Positions 43,297 through 55,912 of a stretch of DNA of 64,000 nucleotides are shown here, piece by piece. The position numbers were made by a program, and so were the translations under genes. Origin of the DNA: Platanthera guangdongensis (Eukaryota; Streptophyta; Magnoliopsida; Asparagales; Orchidaceae); assembly GCA_039583875.1 (NCBI GenBank), contig CM077165.1:68932757-68996756 (forward strand), written 5' to 3'. The notes below the pieces were generated by a model. It had not been told where the DNA came from and searched no databases. It saw only the letters and a list, made by a program, of their open reading frames with translations. How positions within the stretch are numbered: position 1 is the stretch's first letter; every line of letters starts with the position of its first letter.

Positions 43297-45601
43297 TGTA
43301 ACACCCCCTATCCGTCGCATAGTATATAGCAGTAGGTCCGGCCGGGGCCCGACGCCATATACCACAGACAGACCGGGTGGTTACTTATGGAAACCATCCA
43401 ACCAATCTCAACGTCCTACACAGAGCATTCTAGCGGAAGCAGTTTATATAAGTTGTAAACAAGAACCCAGCATTAGAGCACGAATGTCCACTATTACAAA
43501 ATTAGGAATGTTATAACAAAAATACCCAAAACCGGCCTTAAGGCCTTACAAAGTGTTTCACTTGAAAATTACATGATTTACAAACCACGGCACGCAGGCC
43601 GGTCATACATGAATAAAGCAGAAAACACTTCTACTTTGGGCCTTCGAGGGCCAGCTTCGCAAAAAGGGCTTTAGCCCGCTATTGACCGCTTGGTGCAGCT
43701 GCACTTGCAAGCAACAAACCACCGCACGGTGGCAAAACAAGGCAACGGTCAGCAATGCTGACCAAATTATAACGATCCCGCCCCCAACTCGGGGCGGCGA
43801 TGCTCCTTCCTGCATTTCATTAGCATAAGCGAGCAATTTATATAACCATAGCCATTTCATCACAGGCGTTGGCTCGCACGGCCACACGCCCCGTGCACTC
43901 AGGGCACATTCTCGGTGAACCGGTCGATGTCACGTCAATTAAAGCCATTAACATTCCGGACTCACCACCGCCACTTAGACGGCCAAACCTATGAGCAATT
44001 CATCTTCCTGGCCTGGGTCACGTCAATTAAAGCCATTGACCGCCGAAGACTCACATCTATGCCAACGGCGAGTGCCACGTAACCTTAGGTCTCTCTAACC
44101 GAACGACATAGAGCGGGTACGGTTCCATCTAACCCGTGCTCACATCGCAACGACAATTTAAGTCATTTGTGCGGGTCAAACTTTCGTCGAGTCCCATTCT
44201 ACCGCAAGTCACATAACCATGTTATGTTCAAGTTGGCTCTCAGGCCACCAAGTTGGCAAGATCTCGTATCCGCCCAGTTTTCCGGGTGCACCTTTGGGTT
44301 AGTCCCCAAGGCTCCCTGCTGCAATCTACCGCGTAGAAAACCCGAAAAACAACCAATAGCACGGAGTCTTCTCCGGCCTTATGCAATGCAACATCACTGA
44401 TCCAGACCAACATGTCCGGGTAGGCTTCACACATCATGCCTACGTCCGTTCTCGCATACGGACTCTAAACAACGGGGACTTTACATATCTACCCGAAGGA
44501 ACGCCTCCAACTCTCCGCAAACTCGCGAGAGCGGGCTTCCTATGCTAAGAAAGAGAGCGACTCATGCTCAAGATGAGGATCGTTACCCTTGCGTTCCTCT
44601 TTGGCGCCATCGGAAAGTAATCGGATGGAAATGACACCGCACTAGCGTTGCCTCCGTAGATCCGGAGTCGGCTTGCGATTCGTAGCTCGAAGCTCCTCCA
44701 ATGGCGGATCTAGCTCTTCTTCTTCTTGCCTTAGCTCTCCTCTCTCCAAGGATTTAGAAAGTGAACAAGTGAAGAAAGTGAGGTTTTCCAAGTCAACTCA
44801 CGGGTATATCCCTTCAGGAACAATCCCCCAGCCGTCGGATCTCAAACTAAGGAAACGAACGGCTTTGATTCGGGGCTGAAATGCCCAATCTGGCCGAACA
44901 CGGCCTGACACACGCCCGTGTCCAGGGCCGTGTGCCGCATTCGCCGTCAAAATCGAATCTCCTGGAACCTCACACGGGTATCGAACACGCCCGTATTCGA
45001 GCTGACACGCCCGTGTTCCACGTGACACGGCCGTGTAGCCGGCCGTGTACCCCATGATTTTCCCCCATTTTCAACCCGAGCACTGCACGGGTTCTAGGAC
45101 ACGCCCGTGTCCTTGCCCGTGTCACATTAACATGCCTGGACCCCAGGCCGTGTACACGGGACATTTCGTTGAGGGAAGATCGACGACTTGATGACACGGC
45201 CTTGGACACGCCCGTATCCTAGGCCGTGTTCCTTGTCTCGACGATCGTCGAGTGAATCTCGACGACTCCCCGGGACGATCGTCGACACGGGTCGACACGC
45301 CCTGCGACACGCCCGTGTCGCAGGCCGTGTGCCCATTCTCGACGAATCGTCGAGTATAACTCGACGACTTCACGGCTAAGTGTCGACACGGGTCGACACG
45401 CCCTGCGACACGCCCGTGTCGCAGGCCGTGTGCCCACTCTCGACGAATCGTCGAGTATAACTCGACGAATTCGCGGCTAAGTGTCGACACACGCTTGACA
45501 CGCCCTGGAACACGCCCGTGTCCCAGGCCGTGTGCCTGCTGCCAGAACCCAAACTGGCCCAAAATGTCCCCCTTTGCTCCTTTGAGTTTCGGGGCGTTAC
45601 A
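43297..45601 (-). repeat. Element D 5' LTR (2305 bp)
   Basis: Almost identical to 36098-38401, differing by scattered substitutions and single-base indels. It contains the same palindrome cluster (44900-45540) and 101-bp tandem repeat. Confidence 0.95.
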
Positions 45602-45606
45602 ATTTA
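45602..45606. repeat. Target-site duplication of element D, right copy (ATTTA)
   Basis: Directly after the LTR edge ...GGGCGTTACA, identical to 36093-36097. Confidence 0.93.
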
Positions 45607-46121
45607 ACTCTTAACGAATAGGCGGAAATAAATGCGCATACATAAAAAAATTGCAAAAAAAACTAAGTTACTGAAAAATTAAAATAACTACATTTCTACC
45701 GCGAGAATGCGGTAGAAATGCATAAAAAGTTAAAATAAAAATTAAACGAGGCAGAAAGTTTTGCAAATAAACGCAAAATTGAAAGTGCTTGAAAAATTGA
45801 AATGAATACATTTCTACCGCTAGAATGCTGTAGAAATGCATAAAATGAAGACAGAAAAATTAAACGGACAAAAGTTTTAAATGAAAATCTAAGTGCTTGA
45901 AAAATTAAAAGTACTATATTTTCATTCTTATAACTTTATAGAAATGCTTAAAAAGTGCAAATAAAGCTAAAAGAGAATGAAAAGTTTTACAATCATAAAG
46001 AGCCTAAGTTAAAAAAAATCAAAAACCACTTTTTTAACCGTTTTAATAGTTTTATAAGAATGAAAATAATGAGTACGGAAAAATCGTAACACTAAACTAA
46101 TCTAAATAAACAAAACTAATA
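45607..46121 (-). repeat. Arm I, second part, running into the sequence gap
   Basis: Continues 36097 once element D is removed. It contains two internally repeated blocks with CATTTCTACCGC-GCGGTAGAAATG-type inverted sequence (about 45690 and 45808). Its reverse complement matches about 62430-62760. No gene is present. Confidence 0.75.
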
Positions 46122-46621
46122 NNNNNNNNNNNNNNNNNNNNNNNNNNNNNNNNNNNNNNNNNNNNNNNNNNNNNNNNNNNNNNNNNNNNNNNNNNNNNNN
46201 NNNNNNNNNNNNNNNNNNNNNNNNNNNNNNNNNNNNNNNNNNNNNNNNNNNNNNNNNNNNNNNNNNNNNNNNNNNNNNNNNNNNNNNNNNNNNNNNNNNN
46301 NNNNNNNNNNNNNNNNNNNNNNNNNNNNNNNNNNNNNNNNNNNNNNNNNNNNNNNNNNNNNNNNNNNNNNNNNNNNNNNNNNNNNNNNNNNNNNNNNNNN
46401 NNNNNNNNNNNNNNNNNNNNNNNNNNNNNNNNNNNNNNNNNNNNNNNNNNNNNNNNNNNNNNNNNNNNNNNNNNNNNNNNNNNNNNNNNNNNNNNNNNNN
46501 NNNNNNNNNNNNNNNNNNNNNNNNNNNNNNNNNNNNNNNNNNNNNNNNNNNNNNNNNNNNNNNNNNNNNNNNNNNNNNNNNNNNNNNNNNNNNNNNNNNN
46601 NNNNNNNNNNNNNNNNNNNNN
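46122..46621. other. Assembly gap, 500 N
   Basis: Exactly 500 N, the usual placeholder length, so the true distance is unknown. The start of arm I and whatever joins it to 46622 are hidden here. Confidence 0.99.
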
Positions 46622-47230
46622 CTGTTTTGTTGTTTTTATGTGCAGGTACATCTGTAAATTCGAAAAAGAAAACCGCACGTCACTATCCCCCCCATAGGTG
46701 CATATAGCCGACACTAGGTGGACTTTCAGATATGAAGCCAGTTAATCTTTATTACTAATGGTTGCTACACCCATTATTTTTGGACACCCCACATACGGAG
46801 CAACAACACCCCTTGCAGGAGGGCAGCCAGGCCAGGGATAAAGGGCCTGACCATATGAATCCTTCGCTTCCCTCAGTGATAAATGTGATTGAACATTTTT
46901 ATTATAGGGCTTTCGAGCCATTTTGTACTCTGATATTTATAGGAGCTTTTGTGTAGCTTCCTATCTAACGTTTATTTCTGTATTTTTACTTATTGTGGAT
47001 TATGACTTCTGTGTTTTCTCTCATTATTGAGTTAGTAATGTGATATTAGAAGTAATCTAGCATAATAGGCATCTTGTGGTACAGATTAGCTCGTGTGTTG
47101 ATGCTATTGTAAGGCCGCTATTCTGGGTATAAGACTCCCCTCGACCCTTTCTTGTGTTCCGTGTGGAGTGTTTTATAATAAAGGCATCTGACCCAAGGAT
47201 CTTTACAACTATTGAAGAGGGGCACTTCAA
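46622..47230. other. Unassigned 0.6 kb
   Basis: No recognised domain, LTR edge or motif array. The 64-codon frame at 46762-46956 has no features I know. It may be a remnant of an older repeat. Confidence 0.5.
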
Positions 47231-47239
47231 ACCCACGAG

Positions 47240-48040
47240 AAAATCTAAATAACAAGTTTTTCATTCAATCAAAAATTTAATTTACATAAGTATGACCCCC
47301 TATTTATAAGGAAAAAGAAAAGAAGAAAAAAAATACAACAACCGATGTGGGACTAAAATAAACCATTCGGACTGTCCGGTTGCAAAATATAGACTACAAC
47401 AACTAAGCGATTTGGCACTGTCCACTCCAAACTGGTATCCGCCAGACTCCACTAGCAGTCCGTTGTAGCTAACTGTGAACAACAATCCACTTCATACTGG
47501 TATCCATCGGGCTCCACTAGAAGTCTGCTGCTGCTGACTGCGAACAGCAGTATGCTTCATACTAGTATCCGCCGGACTCCACTAACAGTCCATTGTCACA
47601 GACTTTGAATAACAGTCCGCTTTAAACTAGTATCTGTAGGAATCCAAACCAGCTCTCTTGATCATCAAGCCGCAATAACTATCATATATACAGCTTCAAA
47701 CGCTCTCCAGATCGTAGCTTCAGTTGTGCCTCTATCCGCCATGACTTCAAGTCTATTCGCCAAGACCGCTACACTGAGATAAGAGCCAGTCAGCAACACA
47801 TCTTGCTTGTCTGCTAACCAGACAGTCAGAGATAGTTCGCAACACAGCCAGAACCAATCCACCAAGGCTAACCGCAAGTTCGGATGTACTAAGCTGTCAA
47901 TCCGCCAAACCTCCTGACCGCCGGGACTAAAGCACCAGACCACAATTCCTTCAGTCTGCTAGGACCAAACTGGCAGACCGCCTAATAGCCAAGCCGCCTG
48001 ACCAAAACTCCAGTTTGGCAAGGCTCAATAAAATCTAACA
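47240..48040 (-). repeat. Element J 3' LTR (left end uncertain)
   Basis: The right edge ...AATCTAACA at 48040 is followed by a purine tract on the minus strand (GCTTGAGGGTGAG, about 48041-48056). A TATA box (TATAAATAGGG, minus strand) lies near 47297-47307. Repeated ACTGGTATCCGCC/AGTCCG units occur at 47400-47640. Confidence 0.75.
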
Positions 48041-48052
48041 CTCACCCTCAAG

Positions 48053-48713
48053 CTAGAGCATATATGTCAACCATGTCCAACTTGTCAAAGAAATCTGAAA
48101 GAGAAGAAGACACTGGTTTGGTAAAGATGTCTGCAAGCTCCTATTAGAAGTGATGAATGGAGTACAAATTTGGTTCTTAAAAATTCCTTTTCCGATGAAG
48201 TGACAGTCAACTTTAACGTGCTTTGTCCTTTCATGAAAATTTGGATTTTTTGATATATATATATATATATATAGCAGCCTAGTTATCACAAAACATAGGC
48301 AATGGATGACCATATATTTCTCTCAAGTCAAACATGAGGGCACACAACCATTTCAATTTGCATGCGGTTGATGCCATGCTCCGGTACTCTACTTCAACAC
48401 TTGACCATGACACAACAGACTATTTCTTACTCTTCCACCTGACAAGATTCCATCCCACAAAGGTGCAAAAACCAGAGGTGGACTTTCTATCCTCTTGATT
48501 GTCTACATAACTAGCATCAGAATATGATTCAACTTTCCTATGGTTATATTTTCGAAATAATAACCCCTTCCCTGGAGACCCTTTTTCATACTTCAGAATT
48601 TTCAATGCGGAATGAAGATGACACTCTCTGGGAGCTTGAATAAACTGGTTGACCTTCCCTACTCCATAATAAATATCAGGTCTGTTAACAATCAAATAGA
48701 TGCGTTTACCCAC
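48053..48713 (-). pseudogene. Element J RNase H, degraded
   Basis: 48713-48420 has NRPDIYYGVGKVNQF and SYSDASYVDNQEDRKSTSGF (RNase H start). 48313-48053 has NPNFHERTKHVKVDCHF (RNase H end). A (TA)n run and stops separate them. Confidence 0.87.
48254..48273. repeat. (TA)n microsatellite
   Basis: About ten TA units inside the RNase H remnant of element J, a local expansion after the element died. Confidence 0.9.
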
Positions 48714-49540
48714 AAGTCTCTTGTATATAGTATTATCAGAAATAAGATGTGAATCTTTCGTCCAACTTTTTCATCAACAACTGCTATAGAACAACAAATA
48801 GGTCTTGCCCCAAGAAGACCAACTTCTTTCAAATGATCTATCACATACTTCCATTGTGAGAGAACTATAGAGTTTTGTTTCCGCAAGATTTCTATTCCCA
48901 AGAAGCACTTAGGAGAGCCCATATCATTTGTAACAAAATTTTCCAAAAGATGCTTCTTTGCTAGATTAACTCCTTCCTTATCATCACCAGATAGGAGAAT
49001 ATCATCCACATAAATAGCAAGAACCACAAGCCCCTTAGCAATCTTGCGAACAATGAGAGAATGATTAACAGAAGTACGAGTGATGCCCATAAGAGAGACA
49101 ACTTTACTAAACTTCTCGAACTAGGCCCAGGGGCTTTGCTTTAGACCATAAATTTCCTTCTGTAACTTGCATTCCTGAGACTCCCCCTGAGAAACATGCC
49201 CAGAAGGTTGCTCCATGTAAACCACTTCTTGTAGATCACCATACAGGAAGGAATTGTTCACATCTAACAGACATATCTCCCAACCCCTATTAACGACAAC
49301 AAAGAAAATAAGATAGATAGTGCTAATACGAGCAACTAGGAAGAATGTATCGAAAAATTCAACACCATATGTTTGAGTAAATCTTTTAGAAACAAGCCGA
49401 TCCTTATAACGGTCAATAGTACCTTCCAGACAAAATTTGATGACAAAGTCCCACCTGCAACCAACTATATCTACACTTAGAGTAGTGGGGACAGGAGTCC
49501 AAGTACCCGTTTCGGTTAAGATTTTCATTTCTTCATCCAT
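48692..49540 (-). pseudogene. Element J reverse transcriptase, degraded
   Basis: 49540-49121 carries the fingers and palm (LDVNNSFLYGDLQEVVYMEQPSG, KEIYGLKQSPWA). 49090-48692 carries IYVDDILLSGDD with intact YVDD and FLGIEILRKQNSI. A stop lies between them. Confidence 0.9.
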
Positions 49541-49559
49541 TGCCGCATTCTAATGCGGA

Positions 49560-50496
49560 ATAACAAGAGCCTCCTGATAGTTTATCGGGACAACATTTGC
49601 CGAGAGAGCAAGAGCAAATTTCCTTCCAGTTAGGGAAAGACAAGCATAAGACACGACATCACTAATGGAATGTTTAGTACAGGTTCAAACCCCCTTTTGT
49701 AGGAAAATAGGAATGTCAAAATCTGACTTGTTTTTTTATAGTAGATCCATCCTTTAGAGAGATTATAGGCTCGGGAACTGCTAGCAATGGCTCCAAATGC
49801 AAGGGAGAATTAGAAGATAGAGGCAAAGACAAAGGAACTAGTATGGGAGAAGAAGATATTGGCGTAGAAGGTGGAACAAATGCAGATGTAGGTGTGGAAA
49901 TAATAGGAAGAAACAGTGAACAATCAGACGGGGAGAGACAAGAAGCTCAAGAAAAATAAGACATATCTTCGATGACAGGAACATCATGAGAAACAAACAG
50001 TTTACTTAGCTGGGGATCAAAGCACTGATACCCCTTTCAGGTTGCAAAATAGCTAGAAAGACGGACTTTACCAAGGGAGGTAAAAGCTTGTCACTACCAA
50101 GAAACGGAGAATGCACAAACACTATACACCCCAAAACACGAAGTGGTAAGGAACAAGGTTAAGCGTCTGGCTGAAAAATGGATAATGGGGTGTGGCCTTG
50201 AAGAATCTTTGAGGGAATATAGTTGATGAGATATCAGGAATGAAGTACATCATGTCCCAAATACGATCGAGGAACATTCATCTATGTGAGAAGAGTGCGA
50301 GTAACATCCAAAAGATGTCTATTTCTATGCCCAACAACCCATTTTACTTAGATATGTTGGGGCAATTACTTTGATGAACTATGCACCGATACAAGCAAAA
50401 ATTGCTAAATTGTTGACTTAGATATTCACGAGCATTATCAGGTTGAAGAATTTTAAGAGAATCATCAATCTAAGTTTGTATCTTAAAGTGAGGGAT
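49560..50496 (-). pseudogene. Element J integrase C-terminal half, degraded
   Basis: No long frame survives. Fragments on the minus strand around 50000-50480 fit the integrase end and linker by position between RT and the solo LTR. It continues past solo LTR K at 52026, where SDVWGPSP and FVDDFSHYTRLY can be read across frames. Confidence 0.6.
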
Positions 50497-50501
50497 ATAT
50501 C

Positions 50502-52020
50502 TGTATAAACTCTAGTGGGGGGGGGGGGGGTGGGGGTGAATAGAGTATATTTAAAAACTTTATTTAATTTTTACAGCGGATTAAAATAAGTGATAAGTAT
50601 ATGTATAAAGAGAGATGAAAACAAAAACAATCACAGCACATAGAAAATAAATAATAGAGCAATCCAGACGATACAAGAAATTTATAGTGGTTCCCCTAAA
50701 CCTGTATATATCCACTCTTCTACCACCCTGGTAGGAATACACTAGAGGTTTTTGATTAGGTGCTCTACCACCACAGGTTTTTTCTCAGCTGCCCTGTCAC
50801 CAACAAGATCTATTTTTTTCATGGGAGATCTCACAACCCTTTTGAGCTTTTGATCAGGTGCCCAAAAACCAAAGGGGTTAACTTTTGACGGGAGTTATAA
50901 CCATGTACATAGTTGGAAATGAAAAGGGATGTTTTCTTCTCTTTCTCAAACAACTGAGAAGACACTAGTGGATGATGTTGTCAAAGCTCCCCTTGAGATG
51001 TAGAATGGTTCAGGAAGATGAGAGCTCTGCTCAGTGTGTAGGCCTTGATGAAGATCTTCAGAAACTTCTTGGACTGATATTGATGAGTTATCCTTTTGAA
51101 GTATGAACCAGGAACTGAAGAAGAATAAAGATCTGGGTGTTGATGTTCTTCTTTAATTTCCTGAAAATGGCAATCTTTTTCTCTGTGAAACTTGTATTAG
51201 TGGATGAGTAAAAGATGTCTTGTAATTCCCTTCCTTATTATTATGAAAAGAAGAATTTGCTTTTATATTCTGAAGGATTTTTGTCATTTGAAATTTGAAT
51301 TACTGAATTTAATACTGAAATCCTTGGAGTTGAATGGCTGGAATTAGTCTTAAATGTGTTTCCTCAACTATCTGAGTAAGTAAGTCAAGTAATTACTCTG
51401 TGAAATCCGTAATTAATGCTGCCAAGCAACATCTATATTCATGCGAATATGAGTATTAATTATCAGAGAATTACTGTCTTAGAATAATCGAAACTGAAAA
51501 CAACATGAGAGAAAATGCCAATATGATTCTGGGAGAAATTGTCGAACTCAGGACAGATTTCGTCTACCTGAACTTCAAGTTCATCGAGCTAAGAAATCAT
51601 CTTCGTCATGCTGAGATCGAAGAAAGTTGATTCTGGAAAAGTCCATCAAAGCTGAGCTTTAAGTTCGTCGACCTGAGATGACATTTTGTCGACCAGAGAA
51701 CTTGAGAGAAGAGGGAAGATCGTCGGCCTGAGATTCAAGTTTGTTGAGCTCAGCTCAGAGAAGGGACTCTGAGTTCGTCGATCAGCGATCGACGATCGTC
51801 GATCTGAGTTCGAAGAACTTCGAACTGATTCTCTGAACTCTTAAAGACTGCTATTCTTTTATGTCTGGATATCTAATTTATTCTGAGGGCTGGATTAAAG
51901 TTTGTCTAACCTAGTCAAACTGACCTACACCTTAGAAATAACAAACTGATCCTAGGATATACATGGAGGGTAAATAACCTAATAGTGAACCTAGCCCAAA
52001 TCCAAACTAGGGATCCAACA
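50502..52020 (-). repeat. Solo LTR K (1519 bp), Sirevirus-like, inside the integrase of J
   Basis: Edges TGTATAAACTC...GATCCAACA on the plus strand, flanked by ATATC (50497-50501) and GTATC (52021-52025), a duplication with one mismatch. It has the poly-G/TGAATAGAG motif of Sirevirus LTR ends and is related to LTR F. It holds TCGTCGA/TCGACGA motifs, including the 18-bp perfect palindrome GATCGACGATCGTCGATC at 51787-51804. Formed by recombination between the two LTRs of a full element. Confidence 0.88.
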
Positions 52021-52218
52021 GTATCGCATGATAAAATGTCATGAACATAGAGTAAAGTTCATAACACTCTTTTAAATGATATAACCTAGTATAGTGAGAG
52101 AAATCATCAACAAACGTGAAAAAATATAAACTTTGTCTACCAATAGTCCTAATAGGGGAAGGACCCCAAACATCTGAATGAACAAGTTCAAATGGACAAG
52201 AAGCGCTACATCCTTTTC

Positions 52219-53069
52219 TTACTGGAAAGGAAGAATGATGATGCTTGCAAGTTGGCAGGACTCACAGTTGAAGGAGGAATCCTCCCTGGGTAAATCTATT
52301 AGAAGTTGGTAGATGAGACGAGGAAGAGGATGACCAAGATAAAGACGCCACTGTTGATGAGAAGAGGAGAAAGCAGTGATATTATCGAGGAAGAAGATGA
52401 CATTGCTTTTAGTCCTAGTAGTAATCTTATTCTTGGAGCGTGGATCCTCAAAAGTATTAGTAGAAGTAAAGGTAACCATGCAGATTAACTGTTTACAAAG
52501 GGCAGGAACAGATGGTAAATTAACTGGTAAAGGCGGGATGTAAAGTGTATACTTAAGCCGCAAAGTCAGAGTGACACAGACTGTAGCAGTCCAGTATACT
52601 AGAGATGTATTAACATCCGTAACAAAAACCAAAGGAGACGGGTTATGCTTGTTCAAGCAAGAGAACAAACTGGACTCACTGTTCATGTGATTAGTGGCGC
52701 CAAAATCAATTAACCACTTACTCTGAGTGAAAACTTTAGAACTTGTAGAAGATGTGGAGGCAAGAGATATAGACTTCTTTGTGTTTTTGCCCACAGATAG
52801 GAGAAGATGAGGATACTTAGCCCAGTAATGATCAACAAAATGGGTTGTCTTTCCACAATAAGAACAGACTTGAGGAGACCCACCCAGCCCATTATCATGA
52901 CCTCTAAGGCTATTAGAATTACCAGAGTGAACAAGATAAGGAAAAGCATCTGGATGGGGTGGGGACGCAAGTAGAGGTCCTTGAAGAAGAGTGTAACAAC
53001 TGCAATACAGGCAACAATAGTTTCAAGAGTGGAAGAATCATCATCGCCAAGAATCTGTTGTTGTATCAT
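52219..53069 (-). pseudogene. Element J protease, zinc finger and gag end, degraded
   Basis: A 191-codon frame has WLIDFGATNHMN, the protease site with Phe in place of the usual Ser after Asp, and a pre-integrase finger (WRLYLGHPLP, CESCQLA). Upstream near 52860 the gag knuckle reads CSYCGKTTHFVDHY, with the last Cys changed to Tyr. 53069-52710 is the end of gag. Confidence 0.82.
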
Positions 53070-53131
53070 GTCATAAAAATCTAGAAGTCAAATAAGATAA
53101 CACACAACCAGAATGAAAGTGGTGGTATGCA

Positions 53132-53140
53132 CTGATACCA
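53132..53140 (-). other. PBS-like sequence beside LTR F
   Basis: TGGTATCAG on the minus strand, 4 bp from LTR F. It is part of an inverted repeat (GGTGGTAT...ATACCACC, 53121-53142). LTR F thus has a PBS on one side and a polypurine tract on the other. Confidence 0.55.
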
Positions 53141-53144
53141 CCTA

Positions 53145-54727
53145 TGAGGTTAGACTATTTAAGTCTAGAGGGGAGGGGGGGGGGGGGTGAATAGAGTGTT
53201 TTAAAATCTTATCAGATTTTTATTGCATAAGTAAAATAATGATACTTATAAGTGTAATCAGAGAGTGCAGAAATAAAAACTAAAATACACAGCAAGTAGC
53301 ATATAATAAAAATGAGAGAGCATCATGGACGACACAAGAATTTTTATAGTGGTTCCCCTAAAACTTGGGTACATCCACTCTTCTACCACCCTGGTAGGAA
53401 TCCACTCAGGTTTTTGATCAGGTGTCATGCCACCAATCAAGTTTTTGCTCAGGTGCCTGTCACCACAAGATCTGCTTCAGATAGATCAGGAAACACTTTA
53501 GGCTTTTGAGCACGTGCCTAAAAACCAAATCAAGTCTTTTGTTCAGGATAGTTGCAACCATGTGTTTAACTTTTGAAGGGAGCTAGAACCCTGTGTACAG
53601 TGGGGTTAAACAAATGAAACTAGATGTTATCTTCTCTTTTCTCAAAGCAATAGAGAAGACTTGTGGATTCTTGATGTTGTCAAAGCTCCCCCTGAGATGA
53701 AGATCTATTCAGGAAGATGGAGAGCTTTGCAGGGTGAGTAGGTCATCTTGAAAAGATTCTCCAGAAAGCTGTTGACAGATGGAAGTTGATTGTCTCTTGA
53801 AACCTTGCTGGAGGATGAACACTTGATGAAGACAGAGCTTTTTCTTGAATATTTTCTGGTTCCTGTATTATTATATGTGTTCTGCTTGCTTTACTCTTGC
53901 TGTCAACTGTAAAAAGTCTCTTTTTATGTCTCTGTCTAAATTCTCATTTGAATTTGAATTCCTTTCTGCATTGAACGCTGACTGCCTGGAGAATGGAAAT
54001 GCGGGTGGAGAGAATATTAGTATTAAAGATTTTCCGCAACTGTCCCATTAAAATCGGCAAGTAATATTCCTGATGAAGACCGTAATCAATGCTGCCACTA
54101 ACGACTATATTCAGAGAATATAAGCATTAATCACTCAGGAATTTCTGCCATAGAATAAGGACAAATTGAGGGAAAATTCCAAGTCTGGAACAGCACAGCA
54201 ATCGTCGACCAGAGAATAGATTTCGTCGACCTAAGATCAAAATTCGTAGACCACATAAATCGTGTTCGTCGACCTAGGAATCAAGTTTGTCGACCTGAGT
54301 TCAGCAAACTACTTACTGAGAGAAACTTCCCAATTCTATGCTCTAAGTTCATCGAGCTGATAATAAAACTTCGTTGACCTGAGTTCAGAGAAAGGATTCT
54401 GGACTTAGAGTGTTGAAGATGAACTTCCATAATTCGTCGACCTGAGCTTGAATATCGTCGAGCTCACTCAGAGAATTTACTCTGAGTTCATCGAGCTGAG
54501 CATGACTTTCATCGAGCTGAGTTCGACGAATTTCGAACTCACTTTTCTGAACTTGATTTCCTTCTAAGTATTTGAGTCTTCTGTTGTCTGCTGTTGGCTG
54601 GTCCATGTGAGGTTGATTCTAAGGACTTAGCCTAAACTCTAGGACACAATGTCATGACCCTGACTATACATGGTGGGTCAATTATCCTAGTTAGTGAACC
54701 TAGCCTAAATCAACTAGGGATCCAACA
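53145..54727 (-). repeat. LTR F, Sirevirus-like (about 1583 bp)
   Basis: The edge ...GATCCAACA at 54727 is followed by a polypurine tract (54728-54742, minus strand AAATAGGGGGAGAT). The other end carries the poly-G/TGAATAGAG motif (53172-53196). Similar to K. Contains many CGTCGACC/TCGTCGA motifs (54200-54530). Confidence 0.85.
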
Positions 54728-54899
54728 ATCTCCCCCTATTTACGTGAGGTCACTATTAGACATGAAATACAAAACAATAACAAAGAAGGAAAATATATCT
54801 AGCAGAAAAATAGAAATATGCAGGAGATACTTACAGTAGCTTTGTGACAGTACATAAATAAAGATTTCAGACCAACAAAAAACTAAACAGAATGTATAT

Positions 54900-55912
54900 C
54901 ATTTCTTTTTCTTCAGTTTCTCCTTTTGCTTGTCCTCTTTTTCTTTGTTAGCAGGTCATGTGAACTTGATTTCTCTATTGGGATTTGCTGCTTGCTTCTT
55001 GGACATGGTCATATCCGCAGCACCAATGATATTGAGAGATGTGACTCTGGGCAAAATAGCCTCCGGGTGTAGATTCATATAGGCATCTACATTAAAGAAT
55101 TTGTTAGCTTTCTCATACCTATTTAATTCTTCTTTCCTGCATTTGTACATTATAGAATACTGGGAGACATCTTTTCCTTCAGCTTTAGCTTTGTTTATTA
55201 ATGATAATCCATCAGTTCCTGGAACCTGGCCATTCTAGCAGTAGTCTCTGTCTTTTGATCCATAGAGGGAATGGGAGGAGACTCTGGCCTTTTAGGACTG
55301 TCAGCCTTTTGTGGTTCTGGATCTTGCTGTTGCTTTTACTGATGATGTTTCTATTGTAGCTATTGTTGATGTTATTGTTGCCTACCGGAAGAGTACCTCT
55401 GCTGGCTGCTTCTTTGAGAAGATGAGGATCTACCATGTTATCTATGGTATGTTTGAGCATATGAGGTAGACCTTTGAGATGAGATGCATGAAGCACCAGC
55501 AGCAGGTGGAGGAGGAGGTCCTTTCCTATGCCTTTGAGGAGGAATAGAATATCTTCTGCTTTTCTTTCTTTCCGTTTACTGATTCTTGGACAGCCACATC
55601 CAGGCTGGCATCCCAGGATAAGGAGTAATTTTCTGAAGGATATAGTAAGGGGTATCATGTGTTGGATTTGGCTTGGGAGCAGTAACTGGAAGAGCCTTCC
55701 TTTTCTTTGAAACTTTCTTTTTAGCCGAAGGGATATCATCAAAATCATCATCATTATCATCATCTTTTTCAGAGGAGGATCCTTGAGTATTATCATATAA
55801 AACATCCAAAGATTTCAGAAGATCTTTGTCAATTGACTTGTTAGCCTTAGGCTGAGCTTGAGGTACTAGAGATGGAGCAACTGCTTGAGGTTCTGGAGCC
55901 TGAGGCTGTTCA
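54900..55912 (-). pseudogene. Element F third ORF, C-terminal part, broken
   Basis: Minus strand from the junction at 55912: a Gln/Pro-rich stretch, KSLDVLYDNTQGSSSEKDDD, KKKVSKKRKALPV (basic cluster), DTPYYILQKITPYPGMPAW, then NVDAYMNLHPEAILPR and a Lys-rich end near 54900. The order and these blocks match element G. It is the same class of Sirevirus additional ORF as in B and C, but a different family. Confidence 0.75.

Larger units (their letters stand above)
36098..45601 (-). mobile_element. Element D: complete chromodomain Ty3/Gypsy retrotransposon (Tekay/Del-like)
   Basis: 9.5 kb with two near-identical LTRs of 2304 and 2305 bp, perfect ATTTA duplication, PBS, polypurine tract, and gag, protease, RT, RNase H, integrase, chromodomain on the minus strand. 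The few LTR differences and long open frames make it one of the youngest insertions here. The coding part has three apparent frame breaks besides a probable intron. The chromodomain, long LTRs and PBS fit the Tekay (Del) lineage of chromoviruses. Confidence 0.95.
47240..53100 (-). mobile_element. Element J: old Ty1/Copia remnant, split by solo LTR K
   Basis: 3' LTR (about 47240-48040), polypurine tract, RNase H, RT, integrase and protease on the minus strand; gag and 5' LTR are lost at the right end, where LTR F abuts. The pol style (short LTR, ...ILTETGTWTPVP...) is of a small Copia lineage and not Sirevirus. Many stops and mutated catalytic residues show that it is old. Confidence 0.85.

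Noticed and set aside
46097..46714. 205-codon frame on the minus strand
   Set aside because: It is almost wholly the 500-N gap.
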